Assembly: GCF_003050835.1 (NCBI RefSeq)
Contig: NZ_QAOJ01000001.1
Location: forward strand, 186,001 to 250,000
Direction of reading: 5' to 3'
Length of the DNA stretch: 64,000 nucleotides
Source: Pseudomonas sp. GV071
Lineage (GTDB): Bacteria > Pseudomonadota > Gammaproteobacteria > Pseudomonadales > Pseudomonadaceae
Shown here: positions 57,290-64,000 of the stretch, piece after piece
Position numbering within the stretch: the stretch's first letter is position 1
Layout: each line of letters starts with the position of its first letter
The notes under the pieces: generated by a model
Told to the model about the DNA's origin: nothing
Seen by the model: the letters and a program-made list of their open reading frames with translations, nothing else
The model's database searches: none
Position numbers and translations under genes: made by a program

Positions 57290-58891
57290 TTATGGAGCAA
57301 ACGGCGGCGCTTGAACGATCTCGATCACCAGTGGCCGATCGCTCGGCGCACTCTCTAACAGCTCGGCCAAATGCGGCATATCGCGGGCCCGTTCCGCCAC
57401 GCAACCAAACCCACGGGCAATGGCAATAAAGTCCGGGGTATAGATATCCACTCCAATCGGGGTGATATCCCGGCGCTGCATATAACCCTTGATCTCACCG
57501 TAGCCGAAGTTGTTCCACAGCAGCAGCACGATGCCGACCTTGGCTTCGACTGCGCTGGCCAGTTCCGGCAGGGAAAATTGCAGGCCGCCATCGCCGATCA
57601 GGCAAATCACCGGAGTTTCTGGCTCTGCCAGTTTGGCGCCGATGGCGGCGGGCAGGGCGTAGCCGAGGGTGCCGTAGCCGGTGGAAGAGTTGAACCAGCG
57701 GCGCGGCCCGTCGAGGTCCACCAGGTGGTTGCCGCTGTATACGGTCTGCGTCGAATCGCCGACAAACCGCGCCTGCGGGTGAACCCGCAGCAGGGTGGCG
57801 AACAGCGCGCGGTAGTGCGCCCAGCCGCTGAAGTCTTCGGCCAGTTGTCCGCGCACATCACCGGCGCGTTGGGCGCCGGGGCTGCTGGCGTCGCTGGCGC
57901 GCGCCGGCAGCTCGGCCAGCAGTGCGCTCATTGCCTGCTTGGCGTCGCTGTGAATCGCCAGGGTCGGGGCGTGGTTGCGCACCAGTTGCTGCGGGTCGAT
58001 ATCGATGCGAATCAGCTCGCCATTGAGGGCAAAACCGCCGTTGAACACCACGTCGTAATCGGTTTCGCCGAGCTCGGTGCCGATGGCCAGAATCACGTCG
58101 GCAGCCGCCGCCAGTTCACGTACCGGAATCAGTGACTGGTTGCTGCCAAGCAGCAGCGGATGGTCGGCGGGCAGCAGGCCTTTGGCGTTGATGGTCAGCG
58201 CTGTCGGCGCATCGAGGGCGTTGGCCAGGGCGGCGATTTCTTCGGCGGCGTCCAGGCAACCGCCGCCGATCAGCAGCAGTGGCTGTTGCGCTGCGCTCAG
58301 CTTGGAGGCGGCTTCGCGAATCAGCGCCAAGGCCGGAGCAGGGCGGCTCAGCCTGGCGCGCGGTAACACGCGCATGTGCGCGGCGTTGGCGGTGATGATG
58401 TCCAGCGGCAGCTCGATATGCACCGGGCGCGGGCGCTCGCTGTCGAACACGGCAAAGGCCCGGGCCAGCACCTCAGGCAATTGTTCAACGCTGAGCACGG
58501 TGTGGCTGAAGGCGGTAACCCCAGCCGTGAGACCGCGTTGGTCCGGCAGTTCGTGCAGGTAGCCGTTGCCGCTACCCAGGCGCGAGCGCTCGTTTACGCT
58601 GGAAATCACCAGCATCGGAATCGAATCGGCGTACGCCTGGGCCATGGCGGTGAGGATGTTGGTCATCCCAGGACCGGTGATGATGAAACACACCCCCGGT
58701 TTGCCGGTCACCCGCGCATACCCATCCGCCATAAAGCCGGCGCCCTGTTCATGGCGCGGAGTGATATGGCGGATGCCGCTCTGCGGCAAACCGCGATACA
58801 GCTCCACGGTATGCACGCCAGGAATGCCGAACACGGTGTCGACGCCCCAGGCCTCGAGTTGCTTAACCAGAAATTCGCCGCAGGTGGTCAT
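57290..58891 (-). CDS. TPP-dependent decarboxylase/synthase (acetolactate synthase-like; AruI-like?)
   Basis: A 533-residue thiamine diphosphate enzyme with three domains: PYR (1-170) with the catalytic Glu48 in RHEQGAGFMADGYAR; a central domain (190-330); and PP with the metal/TPP motif GDGGLQFSLPELASAV to NNFGYGEIKGY. The overall type is acetolactate synthase large subunit, but no small regulatory subunit is near, and the gene lies in a catabolic cluster. Pseudomonad relatives are often named 5-guanidino-2-oxopentanoate decarboxylase (AruI); that is a possibility, not a proof. It starts 9 nt after the aldolase gene. Confidence 0.88.
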   Translation of the reverse strand: MTTCGEFLVKQLEAWGVDTVFGIPGVHTVELYRGLPQSGIRHITPRHEQGAGFMADGYARVTGKPGVCFIITGPGMTNILTAMAQAYADSIPMLVISSVNERSRLGSGNGYLHELPDQRGLTAGVTAFSHTVLSVEQLPEVLARAFAVFDSERPRPVHIELPLDIITANAAHMRVLPRARLSRPAPALALIREAASKLSAAQQPLLLIGGGCLDAAEEIAALANALDAPTALTINAKGLLPADHPLLLGSNQSLIPVRELAAAADVILAIGTELGETDYDVVFNGGFALNGELIRIDIDPQQLVRNHAPTLAIHSDAKQAMSALLAELPARASDASSPGAQRAGDVRGQLAEDFSGWAHYRALFATLLRVHPQARFVGDSTQTVYSGNHLVDLDGPRRWFNSSTGYGTLGYALPAAIGAKLAEPETPVICLIGDGGLQFSLPELASAVEAKVGIVLLLWNNFGYGEIKGYMQRRDITPIGVDIYTPDFIAIARGFGCVAERARDMPHLAELLESAPSDRPLVIEIVQAPPFAP

Positions 58892-58900
58892 GGGCCTTCC

Positions 58901-59632
58901 TTAATTTTTATAGGTGGGGTCGAGCCGGTCGAGTTTGCGCAGCCAGGCATCCCACAACAGCGGCCGCTGCCATTCGCAGCCCTGGAACTGCTCGCACGCA
59001 TGCTGGGCCAGCTTGCCGGGAATCTCGCTGACGCCATCGAGCACGGCAGCCGTCAGTTGAATCTCACAGGCCTTGTTCAGGTAGTACATGACGTAGAAGG
59101 CATCGGCGACGCTGGTGCCGACGCTGAGCAAACCGTGGTGACGGAGGATCATCGCGATGTTGTCGCCCAGCGAGGCAATCAGGCGCTCGCGCTCACCGAG
59201 ATCGAGGGCAATACCTTCGTACGCGTGGTAACCGACGCGGCGGTAGAACTCGGCGCTGATCTGGTTGAGCTGCGCCAGGCCCTGATCGCTGGCCGCCACT
59301 GCCATGCCTGGCAGGGTGTGGGTGTGGATCACGCAATGGGCGTCGTCGCGGGCCATGTGCACGGCGCTGTGAATGGTGAAGCCGGCAACGTTGTAGTCGG
59401 CGTTGCCGTCCAGCACGTGGCCATGCATGTCCACCACCAGCAGGTCGCTGGCGCGCACTTCTTCGAACAACAGGCCGAACGGGTTGATCAGAAAGCGCGG
59501 CTCGGGCCCTGGCAGGCGCGCGGAAAAATGCGTGTACAGCGTGTCGTCCCAGCCAAACAGCGCGGCCAAACGATAGGCCGCGGCAAGGTCACGACGCAGG
59601 GTGGCTTCGGTGGGCCTGAGTGCAGTGGACAT
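58901..59632 (-). CDS. class II aldolase/adducin-fold protein
   Basis: A 243-residue protein of the zinc-dependent class II aldolase family (fuculose-phosphate aldolase/RhaD fold). Metal ligands are His103 and His105 in CVIHTHTLPG and a His in LRHHGLLSVG. The acid residue normally in the loop before (FEEVRASDLLVVD region) is not certain, so it may be an aldolase, decarboxylase or epimerase. The ATG at 59632 begins MSTALRPTEATLRRDLA. It lies between the ABC ATPase and the TPP enzyme with gaps of 8 and 9 nt, so surely one message. Confidence 0.88.
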   Translation of the reverse strand: MSTALRPTEATLRRDLAAAYRLAALFGWDDTLYTHFSARLPGPEPRFLINPFGLLFEEVRASDLLVVDMHGHVLDGNADYNVAGFTIHSAVHMARDDAHCVIHTHTLPGMAVAASDQGLAQLNQISAEFYRRVGYHAYEGIALDLGERERLIASLGDNIAMILRHHGLLSVGTSVADAFYVMYYLNKACEIQLTAAVLDGVSEIPGKLAQHACEQFQGCEWQRPLLWDAWLRKLDRLDPTYKN

Positions 59633-59640
59633 AGGCGCGC

Positions 59641-60375
59641 TCAATGGCTGATCTGCGACAGAAAGGCTTGCAGGCGAGGGTGCTTGGGCTGCTCGAAGAA
59701 CTCGGTGGGCGGTGCGGTTTCGACAATCTGCCCGGCGTCCATAAACACCACGCGGTCGGCCACCTTGCGGGCAAAACCCATCTCGTGGGTGACGCACAGC
59801 ATGGTCATGCCTTCCAGCGCCAGTTCGGTCATCACCTCCAGCACTTCGCCGACCATTTCCGGGTCGAGCGCCGAGGTCGGCTCATCGAACAGCATCACCT
59901 TCGGGTTCATGCACAGCGCCCGGGCAATCGCCACGCGCTGCTGTTGGCCGCCGGACAGCTGGCCGGGTTTCTTCTGCGCCTGGCTGCCGATATGCACACG
60001 GTTTAGGTAGCGCAGCGCCTGCTCTTCGGCTTGGGCGCGCGACACGCCACGGACCTTCATCGGTGCCAGGGTGCAGTTCTCCAACACCGTCAGGTGCGGA
60101 AACAGATTGAAGTTCTGGAACACCATGCCCACTTCGCGGCGCACATTGGCGCTGCCGGCTTTGCTCGCCACGTCCTGGTTTTCCACGGTGATGGTGCCGG
60201 TGTCATGGGGTGCCAGGCGGTTGATGCAGCGGATCAGGGTGGACTTGCCCGAGCCCGACGGCCCGCAGATGACGATCTTCTCGCCCTGGCGCACCGACAG
60301 GTTGATGCCTTGCAGCACCTGGAAGTCGTCGTAGCGTTTGCCGACGTTGTCCAGGCGGATGATTTCTTCGTTCAT
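59641..60375 (-). CDS. polar amino-acid ABC transporter ATPase
   Basis: A 244-residue ATPase with Walker [10 protein letters not shown], signature [15 protein letters not shown], Walker [13 protein letters not shown] and the switch His in CVTHEMGFA. It is of the GlnQ/HisP type for amino-acid uptake. The start is the ATG at 60375 ([15 protein letters not shown]); the frame extends a little upstream without conservation. It partners the permease and binding protein genes just upstream. Confidence 0.94.
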   Translation of the reverse strand: MNEEIIRLDNVGKRYDDFQVLQGINLSVRQGEKIVICGPSGSGKSTLIRCINRLAPHDTGTITVENQDVASKAGSANVRREVGMVFQNFNLFPHLTVLENCTLAPMKVRGVSRAQAEEQALRYLNRVHIGSQAQKKPGQLSGGQQQRVAIARALCMNPKVMLFDEPTSALDPEMVGEVLEVMTELALEGMTMLCVTHEMGFARKVADRVVFMDAGQIVETAPPTEFFEQPKHPRLQAFLSQISH

Positions 60376-60385
60376 GGCGTGCTCC

Positions 60386-61126
60386 TTAGATGCGACGCAT
60401 ACGGGCAAGGGTGCGTTGCACCAGGCCGACGTTCTTTGCCGCCGGGCTCACGTGGTCCCAAGACAGGCGTCGTTCCAGGCGGCTCTGCAGCCAGGTCAGG
60501 GTGTAAACCATCACTAGGTAGTAGACCAAGGCCACCGCGTAGTACTCGGAGAACTGGAAGGTGGTGGATACCGTCTGCGAGGTCACGGCCATCAGTTCCT
60601 GCAGGGAAATCACCGAGGCCAGCGAGGTGATTTTCAGCAGGGTGATGAACTCGTTGGCGGTCGGCGGAATGGCAATGCGCGCCGCTTGCGGCAGGGTGAC
60701 GTAACGGAAGATCTGCCAGCCCGACAGGCCCAGGGCGTGGCCGGCGGCGTGCTGGCCTTTATCCAGGGCCTTGAGCGCGGCGCGGTTGATCTCCACCTGG
60801 TAGGCCATTTCATTCAGGCTCAGGGCGATCCAGGCGGCGAAAAAGGGCGTGAACCAGCTCTCACGAAAAATCGGAAAGAACTGCGGCAGAGCGTTCCACA
60901 CGAACAGCAATTGCAACAGCGTCGGCGCGCCGCGGAACACGCTGAGGATGGCGCGCAAGATGATGCGCAGCGGATTTGGTGGACCATCCAGGGCCAAAGC
61001 GGCGGGAATCGATAGCGCGATGCCCACCGAGTGAGCGAGCAGGGCCAGCAGCAAAGTGATGCAGGCGCCCTTGAAGAAGGGGTAGGAAAACAGCGCGTCC
61101 CAGAACACGGCAACGTCGAAATGCAT
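60386..61126 (-). CDS. polar amino-acid ABC transporter permease
   Basis: A 246-residue inner-membrane protein of the HisM/GlnP type with about five helices and the EAA-like coupling loop [20 protein letters not shown]. Only one permease gene is present, so it probably works as a homodimer. It starts at the ATG at 61126 and ends 10 nt before the ATPase start. Confidence 0.93.
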   Translation of the reverse strand: MHFDVAVFWDALFSYPFFKGACITLLLALLAHSVGIALSIPAALALDGPPNPLRIILRAILSVFRGAPTLLQLLFVWNALPQFFPIFRESWFTPFFAAWIALSLNEMAYQVEINRAALKALDKGQHAAGHALGLSGWQIFRYVTLPQAARIAIPPTANEFITLLKITSLASVISLQELMAVTSQTVSTTFQFSEYYAVALVYYLVMVYTLTWLQSRLERRLSWDHVSPAAKNVGLVQRTLARMRRI

Positions 61127-61203
61127 GGGGGTATCCCCTATGGAGCGGTGAGAAAAAGCGCTGGCTTTAGCGGGTCAGCAGCTTGCAACGGTGTTGGCCC
61201 CGG

Positions 61204-61255
61204 CCCTCTCCCCCAGCCCCTCTCCCGCAGGCGGGCGAGGGGCTGGGGAGAGGGG
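61204..61255. repeat. inverted repeat CCCTCTCCCCCAGCCCCTC between binding-protein and permease genes
   Basis: CCCTCTCCCCCAGCCCCTC at 61204 faces GAGGGGCTGGGGAGAGGG ending at 61255 with one G less, so an 18-bp stem forms around a 14-nt loop. As in other ABC operons, such a hairpin can give more binding protein than permease by protecting the upstream part of the message. Confidence 0.88.
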
Positions 61256-61280
61256 GACGGGCAACGAGGCTCGTCCGGTA

Positions 61281-62102
61281 TTACTCGCCAGCGCCTTCAA
61301 CGTTGACCGGGTCGAGCTTCCATTTCTCACTGATGGCTTTCAGCGTGCCGTCGGCTTTCAACGCCTTGATCGCCTCTGCCACAGCCTTCTTGTTGGCCGG
61401 ATCTTTTGGCAGATAGGCGCCAAACACGTCCTTCTCGGGGAAGGTGTAGAGGGTCTTGAACTGCCCTGGGGTTTGCAGTTCGCGGTAGGCCAGTTCGGTG
61501 TCCTGCGACAAGCCGGCGGCGGCACGGCCGACCAGTACTTGCTGGGCTACGTCACTGCCTTTGGGGTAGGTCTGGATAGTCGCTTCGGTTTTGCCGGCGG
61601 CTTTGAGCTCGGTGTTGAGCTTCTCCATGATCGCCACATAACGGGTACCGGATTGCACGGCCACCACTTTGCCGGACAGGTCTTCCAGCTTGCTCAGGGA
61701 AACGTCGCTCTTGCCGCTGCCAAACACGATGGTGGCACTGGCCAGGTACGGCACGGCGTCGAGTTTCTGGGTGCGTTCCGGGGTAATCAATGCACCGCTG
61801 ATGACCACGTCGCAACGTTTTGAATCCAGGCCCGGCAGCAAGCCGGTGAACTCTGTGACGATAAAACGCGCCGGCACGCCCCAGGTTTTCGCCATGGCGC
61901 GGATCAGGTCGGCGTCGAAGCCGCTGGGTTCGCGGTCACCGGTTTTTTCGAAAAATTCCAATGGTGGGAAGGTTGGGTCGGAGCAGACATTGAAGCTGCC
62001 ACCGCTGACGAAAGAAGGTTTTTCAGCCGCTTGGGTAGCAGGGCTAAGAGCGGCGGCCAGCAGGCCGAGAACAGCGATAAGGCGAGTCGAACGAGTGCGC
62101 AT
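61281..62102 (-). CDS. polar amino-acid ABC transporter substrate-binding protein
   Basis: A 273-residue precursor with a signal peptide (about 1-25, LLAAALSPATQA) and the SBP_bac_3 fold (FNVCSDPTFPPLEFFE at the start of the mature part; GFDADLIRAMAKTWG). The binding-site Arg/Asp pattern is amino-acid-like, but which compound is bound cannot be told. First gene of the ABC part; an inverted repeat separates it from the permease gene. Confidence 0.93.
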   Translation of the reverse strand: MRTRSTRLIAVLGLLAAALSPATQAAEKPSFVSGGSFNVCSDPTFPPLEFFEKTGDREPSGFDADLIRAMAKTWGVPARFIVTEFTGLLPGLDSKRCDVVISGALITPERTQKLDAVPYLASATIVFGSGKSDVSLSKLEDLSGKVVAVQSGTRYVAIMEKLNTELKAAGKTEATIQTYPKGSDVAQQVLVGRAAAGLSQDTELAYRELQTPGQFKTLYTFPEKDVFGAYLPKDPANKKAVAEAIKALKADGTLKAISEKWKLDPVNVEGAGE

Positions 62103-62225
62103 CGGTTATTCCTCAAGGGGCTGGGTGCATCTGTTATTGGCAGTTCAAGAATCAAGCCAGCGAGGGCTTGTAGAGCCGTTTGTTGTTATGCAAAACCGGT
62201 TACATCGGTGTACGACTTACGATTT

Positions 62226-62289
62226 ATCGCGGCTGAAGCCCCTCCCACAAGGAAATGCGATCCCCTGTGGGAGGGGCTTTAGCCGCGAT
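62226..62289. repeat. REPIN-type inverted pair (GTGGGAGGGGC family)
   Basis: ATCGCGGCTGAAGCCCCTCC at 62226 faces its inverse ending in GGGCTTTAGCCGCGAT at 62289, with a 16-nt loop. It is a sister family of the REP units at 3938 (GGGAGGGGC instead of GGAGCGGC). It lies between the permease gene (NCS1) and the binding-protein gene. Confidence 0.92.
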
Positions 62290-62296
62290 GCTTTTC

Positions 62297-63808
62297 TTAC
62301 GCGATTTCAGTAGTGCCCTTTACCTCGGCATCTTTGGGCAGCGGCATCCAGCGCGGGCCCTGCGGGCCATAGACTTCAGCCGGTTCCGGGAACAGCACCA
62401 GCAGCACCAGGTACAGCACTGCCGCCAGCCCCAGGGTCACCGGCAAGCTGATGTCGATGCCATTGGCCAGGTTGCCCAGCGGGCCAACGAACTGCCCCGG
62501 CAGGTTAACGAAGCACAGGCCGATCAACGCGCTCGGCACCCAGGCGCCCATACCGCGCCAGTTCCAGCCGTGGGTGAACCAGTAGCTGCCACCTTTTTGC
62601 CCACGGGTGAACACTTGCAGGTCATCGGCGTGGTACGCGCCACGGCGAATGATCAGGCCGAGGATCATGATCACCATCCACGGCGTGGTGCAGGTGATGA
62701 TCAGCACGGCGAAGGTCGACACGCTCTGCACCAGGTTGGCAGCGAAGCGGCCAATGAAGATGAAGGCAATCGATAGCACACCGATCAGCAGGGTGGCTTT
62801 CACCCGGCTCAATACGCGGGGGAACACGCTGGACATGTCCAGCCCGGTGCCATAGAGCGACGTAGTGCCGGTGGACATGCCGCCGATCACCGCAATCAGG
62901 CACACCGGCAGGAAGAACCAGGTCGGGCACACGGCCAGCAGGCCGCCAACATAGTTGTTGGCGGCGATGTAGTCCGGCGCTTTTACGGCGACGATGGTGG
63001 CGGTGGCCAGGCCGAACAGGAACGGAATCAGGGTGGCCAGTTGGGCGAAGATCACCGCCAGCATGATGCGGCCCTTGGACGTTTCCTTGGGGATGTAACG
63101 CGCCCAGTCACCGAGGAACGCACCGAAGGAAATCGGGTTGCTCATGGCCACCAGTGCGGCACCGATAAACGCGGCCCAGAAGCCTTCGGTGCCGAGGTTG
63201 ACGCTGCCGGCATAGGCGCTGTCGAAGGTGCTGGCGAAGGCGAAGATGCCCAGCAGGAACAGCACGCTGGCGCTCCATACCGCGACCTTGTTGACCCACA
63301 GCAGAAAGCGGAAACCGTAGATGCATACGGTCAGCACCAGCAGGGCGAACAGGCCGTAGGCCAGGCCCAGGGTCAGGTCGGTTTCGGGCAGGCCGATCAG
63401 GCGCTTGGCGCCACCGATAAGGGCGTCCCCCGAGCTCCACACCGACAGCGAGAAAAACGCGATGGCGGTGAGCAGCGAGAGGAACGAGCCGACGATCCGG
63501 CCATGCACACCGAAGTGCGCGCCGGAGGAAACGGCGTTGTTGGTGCCGTTCAGCGAACCGAACAGGCCCATCGGCGCGAGGATCACCGAGCCCACCAGCA
63601 CGCCCAGCAGAATCGCCCAGACGCCGGCCTGGAACGACAGGCCGAACAGCACCGGGAAGCTGCCGAGGACGGCGGTGGCGAAGGTGTTGGCGCCGCCGAA
63701 AATCATGCGGAACAGGTCCAGCGGTTTGGCGCTGCGTTCGTTGTCGGGGATTTGCTCAACCCCGAAGGTTTCGATACGCGTCAAAGCGTGTTCATTGTTG
63801 TTATGCAT
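62297..63808 (-). CDS. NCS1-family permease (purine/cytosine permease-like)
   Basis: A 503-residue polytopic protein with about twelve helices, matching the purine-cytosine permease/NCS1 group (DLFRMIFGGANTFATAVLGS near residues 31-50 and SNPISFGAFLGDWARYIP near 219-236). It imports nucleobases, hydantoins, thiamine or related compounds with Na+ or H+. It is the first gene of the minus-strand cluster; the likely promoter is in the about 190 bp to its right, where the long hairpin repeat also lies. The substrate is probably the same N-compound as, or related to, that of the ABC system; this is an inference. Confidence 0.92.
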   Translation of the reverse strand: MHNNNEHALTRIETFGVEQIPDNERSAKPLDLFRMIFGGANTFATAVLGSFPVLFGLSFQAGVWAILLGVLVGSVILAPMGLFGSLNGTNNAVSSGAHFGVHGRIVGSFLSLLTAIAFFSLSVWSSGDALIGGAKRLIGLPETDLTLGLAYGLFALLVLTVCIYGFRFLLWVNKVAVWSASVLFLLGIFAFASTFDSAYAGSVNLGTEGFWAAFIGAALVAMSNPISFGAFLGDWARYIPKETSKGRIMLAVIFAQLATLIPFLFGLATATIVAVKAPDYIAANNYVGGLLAVCPTWFFLPVCLIAVIGGMSTGTTSLYGTGLDMSSVFPRVLSRVKATLLIGVLSIAFIFIGRFAANLVQSVSTFAVLIITCTTPWMVIMILGLIIRRGAYHADDLQVFTRGQKGGSYWFTHGWNWRGMGAWVPSALIGLCFVNLPGQFVGPLGNLANGIDISLPVTLGLAAVLYLVLLVLFPEPAEVYGPQGPRWMPLPKDAEVKGTTEIA

Positions 63809-63834
63809 TTTCCCCTCCCCGGGAAAAACACTCT

Positions 63835-63953
63835 GAAAACTACTGCGCTCGGTCTGGCGGCGTTAAAAACAGACTCGCAATGCTCATTGGCTACAGCCAA
63901 CTCCGCTTGCTCGCCTGTTTTTGCCTTGCCATACCGTCGCTCGCTACGTTTTC
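63835..63953. repeat. long hairpin repeat, copy B (three-copy family)
   Basis: A 119-nt palindrome upstream of the NCS1 permease gene, inverse in orientation to copy A. Outer arms GAAAAC and GTTTTC, CGTAGCGAGCG facing TACTGCGCTCG, an inner stem AAAAACAG/CTGTTTTT and the centre TTGGCTACAGCCAA. Flanks are nearly identical to copy A, but the inner stem has other bases and still pairs. Confidence 0.9.
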
Positions 63954-64000
63954 AAAGCGTTTTTAATGGCTACGGTTTTTGTTGTATTGCCGTTTTCAAA

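Overview
This window is a piece of a Pseudomonas chromosome. GC is high, REP-type palindromes lie between genes, and the order leuC-leuD-(methyltransferase)-leuB-asd-usg-fimV-truA-trpF-accD-folC-dedD-cvpA-purF-metZ-SDR-xcpQP/xcpRSTUVWXYZ-tRNA-Val/Asp/Asp-araC-fadH-nadK-pepN follows, from memory, the P. aeruginosa PA3122 to PA3083 segment in the same relative order. The species cannot be fixed from the sequence alone. No rRNA, insertion sequence, phage gene or CRISPR array was seen.

Left part (1-20.5 kb): the 5' half of a PAS-domain sensor gene and a LysR regulator on the minus strand, then a long plus-strand run of core biosynthesis. leuC, leuD and leuB carry out leucine synthesis. asd makes aspartate semialdehyde, and its paralogue usg has lost a key His. 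FimV is the polar hub protein. truA, trpF, accD, folC, a SPOR-domain protein, cvpA, purF, metZ and a short-chain dehydrogenase follow.

Middle (20.6-31.1 kb): a complete type II secretion locus in the divergent Xcp arrangement. gspC-gspD face left and gspE-F-G-H-I-J-K-L-M face right; every junction from gspG to gspM is a 4-nt ATGA/GTGA overlap. A tRNA-Val-Asp-Asp operon with a recognisable sigma-70 promoter follows.

31.7-48.6 kb: an AraC-type regulator, a membrane-anchored nitrilase-fold protein, an FadH-type 2,4-dienoyl-CoA reductase, an NTF2-fold protein, a coiled-coil protein with a Cys-rich tail, a PLP enzyme of the D-cysteine desulfhydrase/ACC deaminase family, a cNMP-binding/rhodanese fusion, a DUF1853 protein, nadK, a metallophosphatase, a rhomboid protease, two small conserved proteins (DUF1315, DUF2797) and pepN.

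49.1-56.4 kb: a compact four-gene envelope locus of unknown function: a DUF1302 predicted outer-membrane barrel, a DUF1329 periplasmic protein, a YCF48/BNR propeller protein and an MMPL-type RND transporter. Together they look like a trans-envelope carrier for a hydrophobic compound, and this is the best candidate in the window for an undescribed system.

56.4-63.8 kb: a minus-strand catabolic cluster: NCS1 permease, polar amino-acid ABC transporter, class II aldolase-fold protein, TPP-dependent decarboxylase/synthase and a metallo-beta-lactamase-fold hydrolase. Inverted repeats sit at three of its gene junctions.

The intergenic space holds several repeat families. The most striking is a hairpin of about 115 nt present three times (16.8, 36.4 and 63.8 kb), whose stems differ in sequence but keep pairing.
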